Below are positions 14,201 to 26,200 of a stretch of 64,000 nt of DNA, one piece after another (position 1 is the first letter of the stretch; each line of letters opens with the position of its first letter). A program made the translations under genes and the position numbers. Origin of the DNA: Nemertoderma westbladi (lineage: Eukaryota > Xenacoelomorpha > Nemertodermatida > Nemertodermatidae); the NCBI GenBank assembly GCA_032718475.1, contig JAUCBJ010007030.1, positions 62,001-126,000 on the forward strand. The letters are read 5' to 3'. The notes beneath the pieces were generated by a model. That model worked only from the letters and a program-made list of their open reading frames with translations, made no database searches and had not been told where the DNA came from.

Positions 14201-17200
14201 GTAAATCAGGATGCGAGTTGATGAACAAATCGCCATACTCCGGGTCTTGACGGATGAAATTGATCAAATGGTATGAATTAATATCGTTAGGATTGATGTT
14301 CCTGAGATATTTTCGAACAAATTTGGTGGAAATACACTCACCAACACGCTTCATTAGTTCGTAACTCGGTGTGCGTGTTTTTTGTTCAACAGACGCGAAT
14401 AGATAAGGATGGAACGCGTAAACTCCTTCGTAGGCGCGTCCAGGGTAATAGCGATGGCGTGACTCACAATGTAAATCCGCATTCGCTTCCCAAGCTCGGA
14501 TGTAGCGCAGGGTAATCATCTCATCTACGCTTTCCAGATCGCGGTTAAAAGGTCAATTAAAACTGGCATGTCCTTTAAGTTGACAATGATGGCATTAAGT
14601 CATAAATTGGGGGCAGACTGCGAAAATGTGCGAGTTATTGAGTCTGCAATACGCACAATAGATCTCCATCATCGGTTGTTCATGGAAATAGGAGCAGGGT
14701 ACGTCTGAGTCCATAGGGGTGAAATGATCTCTCGATGCGCATAATCGGCAACGTTTTCGAGAAACATAGTTGGCGTGCCGTAATCGTATGCGGTGAGACA
14801 TTGTGGACCTTGATACCATACCAAGACGTAGTCGTTATCGCTGCTCCGGGGCGCTGTAGGCTGAATCTCCTCAGATTCTAAGCATATCGGTTCGTCTTCC
14901 AATTGCATAGTTGAGGTAGGTGCGGCTGTCTCCTCAAGCGAACCCACTGTCTGAACTTCCACGATAGAATAACCCGTGGGTATTCGAGGTCTTTGTATAG
15001 CAGATGAATGTAAGTTCTGTATACAAACGTCCTTGAAAATGGCAAATCCCGCGCTGTCTAACTTCTCAGCAGCTGAGTCTCTTAGGCTGAGCTTGGTCAG
15101 AGCGCGGTCCTTGAACTGACTATCAACGTTACGGAACGGAGTCAGAAAGCGCCTGAAACATTCGAAGCGGATGAATTTATTGTGTTCATCTAGCTTGGCG
15201 AGTTTGGTTCCAAGTATTAAGGGATGGGCGCGTATAGTACGACTGCACACATCGGCCAGCCAACCGGCAAGTGCTGCGTTTTCAAAGATCGTGTATATAG
15301 CTAAGGAGGGACGAAGTGGAACACTCATAAAGCTATACACGGCGCCAGGTGCGGTCAATGGTCCGTCAAAGTATAATCGAGAATAATGATCTCCATATAC
15401 TTGTGGGTAGTTGATAGGATTTCCAACCTTGAAATTCCATCCGTATTCTTGAAAGGCAAGATGTCCGATGGAGGTTCGTTGTACTTTAGTAATGCCGCTG
15501 GGTGTATTGGCATTCATAGTACGGAAGAAACCTCGGCGTTCTGCCCAGGGAGCAATCAGCTGAGTATCGACGAAAGGGTATGGAATGTTCTCCATGTTCC
15601 TGTCGTATGCCTAATATGTTTTCCGCCATTGATGGTAGAGAGCAGAGGAAAACTTATGTCGCATTCTGAAATATTCAGAAATACGATCTCAGTAGGAGGA
15701 TTGTATCATTCGATGACTATCTCCAAATGAATTTATCCCCAATTATTAAAGGAGGTGAACAACCAGATTTATGACACATAATGGTACCAGTTGTTCACAG
15801 ACTATCCACGTGTCCTTTCAGTCCTTGAATCACGGTTGTGGACTTAAGGAAATTATTGGTGGTTGATTATCTAATCAACGACAAGAGGGATGGAAGTTGA
15901 TATTATAAATACCAACACAATGGTACATGGACAGGAGGTGCAGACACTAATATAAGCATCCAGATCAATAGTAAGGGAAGGGGAGGTTTATTAGGAGGCG
16001 GTACGATTCATACAACGATAACACTAGGATTGGTCGATCGTCTCCCAAAGCTCCGAGCACGTTGGGAAGAGAAGGTGGGATGAAGTGCGTTGTATCTTTA
16101 ATAGCGATGTATAGAGGGATAATAGTAGTAAGGAGGAGGAAGGATATATGGTAGTATCTATAAGATACCACGATGGACATGTTTTCCATTATGTCATCAT
16201 TCATTCTTGCTCTTTAATTGCGACACTGATCACAATAATTACAGGAAGACGATGAAATAAGAGAAAATTACAGCCTCCCGAAGGAAACCGCCCGCGAGCA
16301 CCCGTGCCCCGGGGAAAACTATTCACATTATGGACCCTGGACACTAACGTATGTCTTTTCTCCAGTGGTTCTCATCTACTTGTCTTTACCAGCCTTCTTC
16401 CACATTCCATCTTTCGAGTCGGTTTCGAATAGAATTCTCGTGTTCTATTCTCGGTTTATCGTTCCGACTCCGCTGGGTATGATATTTAAATAAAACCATT
16501 TCCCTTTCGGTGTCTACATCGTCCGTATCGTGTAAATCGATAGGATGGCCAGTAGTTAAGAAGTCCATATACGTACCATTACGATGCGTATAGCGAGCGG
16601 TGAATTTTCTATAGTCCAATTCACGCGTAAGTTGCTCCTGGGACATTGGCGGTTCGATATAACGACCATCGTCCTCCGTAGTGGTTGGACCAGCGTCGCC
16701 GCGTATCAAGCTATCAACAAACGCTTGTAAAGGTAGAGTAGGGTTTCTCACTTACCTTATTTTCCGGTGTCTTCTCTCTGGACTGCTTTAGGAGCTGTAA
16801 TTTTACCTCTCCATCTAAGAATGACATGAGATCAGCCATGGTAGGGTCTCTTCGTTGTTGTTCCATCATATATAACACTTTCTTGTCCCAGCGTGTACCT
16901 ACTCCACCCTTTGGCAAAGTTGATGCTAAGGCTCCTACAACCATAGAATTCTGGTATTCATGAGACTTACCTAACCAATCTAGTTGTCTACAGATCTCCT
17001 GAATCTCGTCAGAAAACTCTATAATCCCGCTGCTAAGAAACTTTCGGGGCGCCATTAATTTCTCATACAAATACCTAGCTATGTTATTCCTATTACCATA
17101 CCTGATGTTTAGTGTATCCCAAACTTGTCTTAATCCATCTGGATGTCCAATAAACTTTAACACCATTAACTTGGGAGATCCTTCCAAGCACTCGATGAGG

Positions 17201-20200
17201 AATCTAAGTTTCTCTCCGTTAGATAGCACAGAGTTCTGTATGTTATCTTTGTAATATTCATTAAAAGGTAACCATTTCATCTCATCTCCATTGAACTTGA
17301 CGATCTCTCCAACCTTTACCGCTTGATGGGCTTCGGTTCTAGCCATTTGATGCGTAAAACTTTCTTGGGCCATCGTATTATTTAATATCGAGTTATCGGT
17401 ATATAAATTTCTCGGATTATTATCAGGTCTATATGGAATATCATTGTCAACAGGTTTATAATTACCCTTAATAGGGTTTACTATAGGAGTTTCTACTTCA
17501 CTAGCAGTATAGATGCGTGTAGGCTCCACACCTTGCGCATGAAATACTTCAGACCTAACAGGTTGACACATTGTTACCGGGGTTGGTGGTATACCCTTTT
17601 GTATATTTACTAATTTATCGCGTTCTAACGCGATACTCTGCTGCACTTCTTGCAACTCTAACCTACCCTCTCTGACTGTTCTCATTAACTGCTGAACAGT
17701 TCCTTCCATCTCCCGGACCTGCTGAGATGAGCACAAACGGTGTTCCCTCAGCTGCCCGAGCAGGAGATCCATCTCCCGTCGTCCCTCATCCACCCACTCG
17801 ACCGCCGAAGCGGGAGCCGCCAACGTAGTAGCGGGCGGACGAGGGACAACGGGCACCAAATCATTAATATTTCGCTCGGAGTCCAGGACAGGAACTGTCT
17901 CAGGGGTTGTTCTGCTAGACACAGGTAGTTTAGTGCTGTGCAAAGGGAACTTAGAGGTAGGTTCTGGGAGTGCAGGTGTCTCTATCACCAAAGGGGTGGC
18001 TTCGAGAACAGGCCTAATTATTTCAGGCTCATCTACTATAGTAGGGAGTCTTTCTATTTTAATAATTTGGTCTGTGATAATAATTAGGTTCTGTACTACC
18101 TAAGTCGGTGCTAGCTAGTTGCCTTCTCACGGCGGGGGGCAAATCAGGCAATTTCTGACGGTGAGGCATTCTTCTACGCCTACTTAGACGAGATCTATTT
18201 CCTCCGCCTTCAAGATCGGTGGTATCGCCTTCATCCGATGATGTAAAGCCCTGTCTTTTGGGAGTAGATTGACTCATCATCTGCATTTGACTAGCTGTTA
18301 ACTGTTTATTTATGCAGTCTTGATTCTCTTGAATATTTTCCAACTCTAGTTGGGTAGTCTCTTCAGACGCTCTCCGTTCTGCTTCTGCCACTTTTCTTTC
18401 CGCTTCTGCCGCTGCCACTGCCGCTTTTCTTTCCGCCTCTGCTGCTACCACCGCCGCTTTCTTTCTGTCTTCTATACGTTTTTTCTTTACTTGTTCTTCT
18501 TGGAATCTAGCGATGTGGAGGCGTTCATCAAATTTAGCTTGGTTCGCAGCTAACATTTCCGCATCTATTGAGTCCAACACAAGCTTGGCTCCTTCACTAT
18601 TAGGGCAAAGTCCAGCCAGCCGTCTCCTCAACTCTTCATCACCTAGAAATCTTTGATAGTCTGACAGATAGATGTCAATAGCGTCCCTCGTCTGCGGTTT
18701 CTCTGCCGTCGCTTCGCTTTCCACTTGAGAAAAGGTAGCGTCTGTTGATTCTCGATGGGTTGAGCGCTCAGCCAGCTGAGATTTCCACTGGGCTGTTCCT
18801 TGAACCTTGAGACCCACCCGCTGGAACCAAGTCTTTACGGCAACTTGCAACGACGTGTCTTGTCTTCTTTTCGAAGCTTCCTCAAAGGCCGATAGGATTA
18901 GTCTGATTCTTAGAATTCTTTCTCTAACTTGATAAAGCAGCTCTCCCTGCTCTTGAGGTCCTTGGGGTTGTCGAAACAGTTGTTCCTCTAATCACTCCAA
19001 AGAGCTGAAGAATCCCTGTACATATCCTGCTGCCAACCTCTTCCACACAGCTGGATCACTAGTGTCTTCTGTCACTCCCATCCTGTGTATGTCTTCCCAA
19101 GCAGCTTCCGATAAGTCAAACGGGAGTCCGGGTCCGGGGAAGTTCCATTGCGACTCGACAATAGACTTCAGTTCCTCTCTTGTGTATCCCGCATAACTAT
19201 CCTTGGTCGATCGCTTACTTCTCGCCCAATCAATTTGGTGTTCCTCCACCGCAATCAATACCCTAGTGAGCTGCAGGAAGGATGAGAAGGGGATCCGAAT
19301 AAACCGCATCTGCCATCTTTGCTCCGCGCTCGGGTGTCAGCTCTACCGTATCCGAACTACTGGAGCTGTCGGGCCGCTGAGAAATAAGTTCTCGGCTCGG
19401 GTGTTGCTGCTGTTTAACAGCTGCTTTTTGGTCACGCTTGACTTGGGCCCGAGTGCCTATGATAGACCTACGGTGTTGGACTAGCCTAGGGTCTGATACT
19501 ACTACTGGAGGGATGATCTTTCTTACAGTAGGAGGTGAGTTGAACTTTGGTCTCACACATTCCACACTCCTGTCTGGGTCACAGATGGTTGTATCTAGGA
19601 GACTGTCTGACAGGTTTTGCTTTGTGTCAGACATGTTTGTTTGTACAGTTGAATGCCTACTGCTATATTACAGTTAAAGCAAGTCTAGTAATTCAGGATC
19701 AACTGTTAGCCTAGTAATTAATTACCGATATCGTTACTCTATGTAACGTGATATATATACAATATATTAGAATACCGGTATACACTTATAGTATATATAT
19801 AAGTATTATTACAGACTAGGTTTGTCACAGAATACCGGTATATAATTTCAGCGCAAATATATATAAATATATAATAAGCCTATCGTGAATACTGGTATAC
19901 AACTTACACTTATAGTATATAAGTATAATTATGGACTAGAATTAATTACAGAATACCGGTATATAATTTCAGCACAAATATATAGAAATATATAATAAGC
20001 CTATCGTGAATACCGGTATACAATTAGTTTAGAATAATTGAATTTCTGAATTTTAGAGTTACTTGGTTACTTTACTTTACTTTATTACCGTTATTTAAGC
20101 AGTAGTCCAACTGACATTCAGACCTAATTGTTGTAAGACAGGCCTACTATTTTATAAATCGGTTTGAGTTGATTTATAATATATATACCCGTTTAATGGG

Positions 20201-23200
20201 TTTTTGTCAATATTTGAAATAAATGTTATTTTTTCTGGGAAAGAGTCACTACACAGAAGCTGTACGCTCTCAGTGAAGTGCTACTTGTTGGACACTAAAA
20301 CAAATAATTCTAATTTGCCTAAGTTACTTAATACGACAAATTACGTACAATACGGGGTGAGATTACAATCTCTAAATAAACACAAAAATTATACGTACGA
20401 ATTTTTAGGGTAATTTTACAAGAAGTCTACAAACCAGCCTAACAAGGGGTTAGAATTTCTGGTTATTACAAACGGACAGGATACTACGGTATTTGAAAGT
20501 AATAAAGCATTAGTAAATATACTGCGTTGTCCAGATAGGAAAAATACCACCGTCTGACGACTTATAGCCGTAGCGCTATAAGTACTACGTTATGTATCAC
20601 GGAGTGTTCCTACCTAGAATTTAATTACCGCGGCCTACAAGAGCCAACGTGCCTATTAACCACTTTACAACACAAATATACTGCCTACACACTAATTACC
20701 TTCGGAAAGCACTGTATACTAAACCCTAAATTAGGTACAAGTACTTATACAACAAATAACCAGCAGTTAAAAATACTTGAACAGCTAAAAGAACCACGGT
20801 ATCTGCCGGAGTGACCAAAGCATAAAATCTCCAGTCTTTACCTACGCCAAACAGCCCTGATGTAGTACCGGGGTTAATTTAACTATAACGGTATATATAA
20901 CAAGCACAATTACTGTAGGAATAAACTTGGGGGTATGAATGTTGCGAATAATCGCATAAACTCTGAATAATAAATATTACGCTACCCTTACAGACTACAC
21001 AAACAAAATACAGACCAAACGCTGGCAGACTACTATCAAGCCTAAATAAACTACAGTATATGCAGACTCCGAAATGGTTAGTTAGTATGCATTCTAACCG
21101 AGTAGTACGACTTATTCTTTCGGGGGGATTTACCTTACAGCACTGGATGCCCACCACATTCCTAACTAGTACTTTATCGGACATATACTCTACACACACT
21201 GCAATCTCTTCAGACTTAACAACAGTCAGACAACAGTCCAGCCTACAAATTACCTGTACAATCTGAGCGGGCTTACACGTCTTCTGCTCAATATTAACTT
21301 ACAATTAAATAGAACTGACAGAAATAAATAAGCTCCAAAAGAAACAAGGGGTGTACAGTCCCTAATCTCTTAAACAGCCTACCGGTATACAATATCACAA
21401 TCGAAATAATACTAATACCTGTACTGCTGTAAGTACCGGTTCGGGTGGTTAGGCAGTCAGGCCTACTGGTTACCGGTCGACCGGTACTTTAATCTTTATT
21501 GCCTACGTCGCAATAAAGATCCTATAACTGTTATTGTTCGCGCTTTTAGACCTTTAGCAGTTTAACCTGCCAAATTTAGGTGTCTTTTAGGTTATAAATC
21601 GACTTTAGCCTATGACAAGTATTTGATACACTACATTAGCCAAAGCCAGCCTATGCGCGACCATTCACCCGCTGGATATACCCGGGAGACTGGATTCGGA
21701 AGCTCTGACCTTATTGCGGTGTAGGCCTACTGTATTATTCGATTGATCGTTAATATATAATCTCTGACAAATATTATTCACTTTCGGGAAATATTAACAG
21801 TTCCTTTAGGACGTGGCGCTCTAAGTATGTAAACAGAGTTATGACTTACACTAAACACAACGGGATGGCTATTGATTCACGTATAAAGCGCATTCTTTAG
21901 GAGATGCTTTGTTATCTATCACACTCATGCACACTACCGCACAATGCTGCACACCGATCTGCCGACCTTCACTAATTTTAGTCACATATAAAGAGAACAG
22001 TAACTGACACCTGTAGGGCCTATGAAATAGCATTAAATTCACTCCAAAACCACTTTAATGTAAGTCGCAATTGCTATATGTAACCGGTCTCTCACCTTCA
22101 GTATATCAAGAAGATTGGGGTTTTATGGTTATTTATTGATATTCTCCAAATATAACAATATTCCATCAACTGATACAATTAATAACTGACAGTAAATAGC
22201 AGTAAAATAATGCGGTGAAAGGTACGGCGAGTCTGGTATGCCAGGTAGGGCAGACTGAGTTGAGTTGATAACAGTTATACGTTTCTATAATCAAAGCCTT
22301 TCTAATGTTTGGCTAAAGTCTGAAACACAGAATAATTCCACAGCCGATGTTCTAGGCTTAGGAAAAAAGGTAAACATAAACCATAATGCATTGCGCGATT
22401 TCCCGGAGGTTTCTGTACAAATAAAATGAAAATCGCTCTGATTGGTCGACCGAACAAAGAACAGAGAAAAAGTTACACGTGTACATATCAGCTGATAGAT
22501 GTCGTCATCTTGAACTACACTGTATCACGAGTATTTGGCGTATTGCGACATAAAATTGCTAGTTATGTCCGCTAAAGTACACATACAGAAGAAATGGCTT
22601 TTTATGTCCACTAAAACACCTACAGTAAGGAAACGGCTTTTTATGTCCGCTAAAACACCTACAGAGTACTTTGCGGGGAAATGACTAGCTAATTCCGCAA
22701 AAGCCTTTACACCCATCACAGCTTCGACTAAAATGTGATGTATTATACCGGTGCCAAAAATTTAATTTAATGATATAGTATTCGGTCATATAATTTACCA
22801 AGAAGTTGGAAGAATACTGCAATAATTAATTATAACCTTTGTGAGATCAACTTTGAATGACCTACTTAAAAATATACATACAGTTCATCAGAATAGTCAA
22901 GATCGGTAGTAGTATTTGACATATCAACTCTAAGGTTTTACCCAGGAAATCATATCCATCCACCCTTCTTTGTTCGTCAAATACCTTCTTATCTGCACTT
23001 ACATATAGTTTATATTATATACTTACATATATAGTGAATCTACACTTACATAATATTCATCAACACTTACATATAGTTTATCAACACTTATATATAGTTT
23101 ATCAATACTTACATATAGTTTATCAACACTTTCACATAGTTTATCAATACTTACATATAGTTTATCTACACTTACATATAGTTAGTTTATCAACACTTAC

Positions 23201-26200
23201 ATATAGTTTATCAACACTTACATATAGTTTATCAATACTTACATATAGTTTATCAACACTTACATATAGTTTATCAACACTTACATATAGTTTATCTACA
23301 CTTACATATAGTTAGTTTATCAACACTTACATATAGTTTATCAACACTTATATATAATTTATCAATACTTACATATAGTTTATCAACACTTACATATAGT
23401 TTATCAATACTTACATATAGTTTATCAATACTTACATATAGTTTATCAACACTTACATATAGTTTATCAAGACTTACATATAGTTTATCAACACTTACAT
23501 ATAGTTTATCAACACTTACATATAGTATATCAATACTTTCATATAGTTTATCAACACATACATATAGTTTATCAACACTTACATATAGTTTATCTACACT
23601 TACATATAGTTTATATACACTTACATATAGTTTATCAAGACTTACATATAGTTTATCAACACTTACATATAGTTTATCAACACTTACATATAGTATATCA
23701 ATACTTTCATATAGTTTATCAACACATACATATAGTTTATCAACACTTACATATAGTTTATCTACACTTACATATAGTTTATCTACACTTACATATAGTT
23801 TATCAAAGTATTCAGTGTGAAACGCTAGGAAATCTACTCGAACCCGGTTTCCTGCTGGAATTGTGATGTGGTACCAGCATACTTCGTTATTATTATAGTC
23901 ATTTGGAAAGTTTATGGATGTAATATAACCATATGTTGAGGTGAGATCTTGACCACCACACACTGCAAGGAAAGTCAATAATTCGAATAATTTTATTTAG
24001 ATGTTGTCCGGTCTAAATGGGTGTAAGTGTAGGTAAAAATACCAAGAAATAGTAGTCAATACATAATTTAGTCTGTAAGTTGGTAGTAACATATATTCAG
24101 CAAACAGGTGTATGAAAGTGATAGACTGTTATTTGCATCAAAGTATGGTTTTTATCACTTGAGTCTTACACACCACTAATTACAAAAACGTAGAATCAGG
24201 ACATCAAGCCCACTATAATAGTACTAGGCCACTAGGGCCTCCACAACAGAAAAACCAAAAACAAACAAACAACACATAATTAGGACATTAATTAGGCTCA
24301 AAATAGTAATATTATGGTTTTGTTCAGAAATGGAAAAAATGAGAAAGCGCGTCACCGGGGGTTGAACCAGCGCTATACGTACGTTTCAGCCTATCAGGCC
24401 TCATCACTAGCGCTAACCAGTTCAGCCAATTGTCCCTGACATTCACTATCCCACCTAATCCACTTCTATTGAACAGGCAGTCTTAAGTTGCATAATGCAA
24501 CTTAAGACTTAATTAATCTCAAACACCTCGTCAGCTGGATATAAAATTAGCCAATGCCTATGGCCTATATATTATTGCACCAATGACCTAAAATGTTGTT
24601 TGCAAGTAGGTCTTTACTATACATTTATCAGCTACAATTGGCATAATTAACAGTGAATTTCCCATATTATAAAAATCAGTCTATGTTTTCATTACAATGG
24701 TAACTGATAATAATTTTTATTTTTGGTCAGTGGGATGGACTAATTTTGTTTATAGAGCTCTATTAATAGGTTGAGTGATACAGATTTGAATGAAGATCAG
24801 TTTTAAGTTTAAGACGATAAATGTTCGTTCTGGGTAGGTGGTAAACTTCCGTAATTAATGCAAGAACCGATTAAAAGTTAACATACAATACACATTGAGA
24901 CTCTCTTCCAAAGAAGACTGATAATAAAAATATCCAAACAAGACGGAGACCGCCAAGGGATGATATTTATGATCACTATGCTACAGTATGTAGAAAAAAA
25001 ACAGTAAATTTCATATTATTAAGTAATACAACTGTAAAAGCTATGTACTGGAGCTATCCCCCCCCCCCCCCCCTCACCTTGGCCCTATTGGCCTATTAGG
25101 ATTTAATATTAATATGACACTGTATTTGTAGTATTAAGAGATATTTAACCCGCATTCTTTTACACTATTGAGTAATTATTAGATATGTTACTCACTTGAA
25201 GAATAGTCAAATTTGAATCCATATTTTGTGATACTGACATCACTCACTAACTTAAAGGTTAACTCGTTTGTGTTCGATATAATTCTTGCGGGATTTTCGT
25301 GCCCATTTGGTAAGTTTCCCGTGAATTGAGCTATCATATTAGGGCCGTCATATACCTGTGTGAATTGCATAACTGATAAAGCACTGGTTTACTTTGACGA
25401 TTACGTGAATGAAATCTTTAAAATTGAGCAGTATTATTTAGGACGACAAAGCTGTGGCCTTAGGCCTTAGGCCACTGGCTTTCTAGTTTCCTAGTCGATC
25501 CAACGATCAACCACCTGTACTTCAGAACGGCTTCTCAAAGAAAAAACATATTTCAAACAGGATGTTGTACCTCGTCATTCGAAACTCGTATTGTGGAGGC
25601 GTGACTTATACAGCTTGGAGACAGGGGGGAAACTGGAAGCAAAATCCGCCTTGGCGAATTAATATCCCTCCTCAATGTTGAATTCTCAATTTAGGGAAAG
25701 GAGCTGGTTACAGTGGCACGTTATTTTAACCAAAACAATAAACTAAACACAATAGAACAAGTTACTGTTTTATTTTTGATGGTAATCAGCTGTTATTTGC
25801 GTTAAATTTCCCCTGAAAAGAATGAATTATTATTGCGTCCAGCCCCCCCCCCCCCCCCCCCCCCCCCCTATCTGACAGCTTGATACTTGTAATAAATTCT
25901 CCGTTTATTAGCAACTGGGGTTGCATGATAACAACTCTAATAAGCAACCGGTTTCCAATTCAATAATGTGCTTGACCTTTGATTATCAATGTGATCCGTT
26001 AAATAGCAACTGGGTATTCCGTAACAAATAACTTTAATTAGCGTTTTAATTAATTTTATTTCATTATTTTATCGTTTTATTTAATTAACTTTAATTTCGA
26101 TGAAATTTTCACAGCGGCTGGCTGACCGGATTCTAAGGTCCCTCGCATAATCTGTTAAGCCTTCCATAGACTCTGGGCTCGAAAAATAGACGTAAACGAA

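Larger units (their letters stand above)
12569..22711 (-). mobile_element. LTR retroelement with no visible pol
   Basis: Two direct repeats, 12569-13746 and 21535-22711, start TG and end CA. They differ at only about a dozen positions plus one single-base gap (by-eye count), and are flanked by the 5-bp duplication CCCAT (12564-12568 and 22712-22716). This is a complete, fairly recent insertion in a CUB gene intron. The interior is 7.8 kb. On minus it holds an AT-rich leader (21534 to about 19640), gag-like frames (19634-16386), then frames with zinc knuckles and no recognised homology (15595-13821). I find no protease, reverse transcriptase, RNase H or integrase motifs in any frame. The gag-like part resembles Pao/BEL Gag. 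It is probably non-autonomous, or carries unknown cargo. Confidence 0.9.

Noticed and set aside
15171-15730. Plus-strand frames opposite the LTR element's 308-residue protein
   Set aside because: Shadows of the minus frame, with no recognisable protein pattern.
23034-23315. Plus-strand frame of histidine/leucine/valine repeats
   Set aside because: Antisense of the 21-bp minisatellite next to CUB exon 4; no independent evidence.
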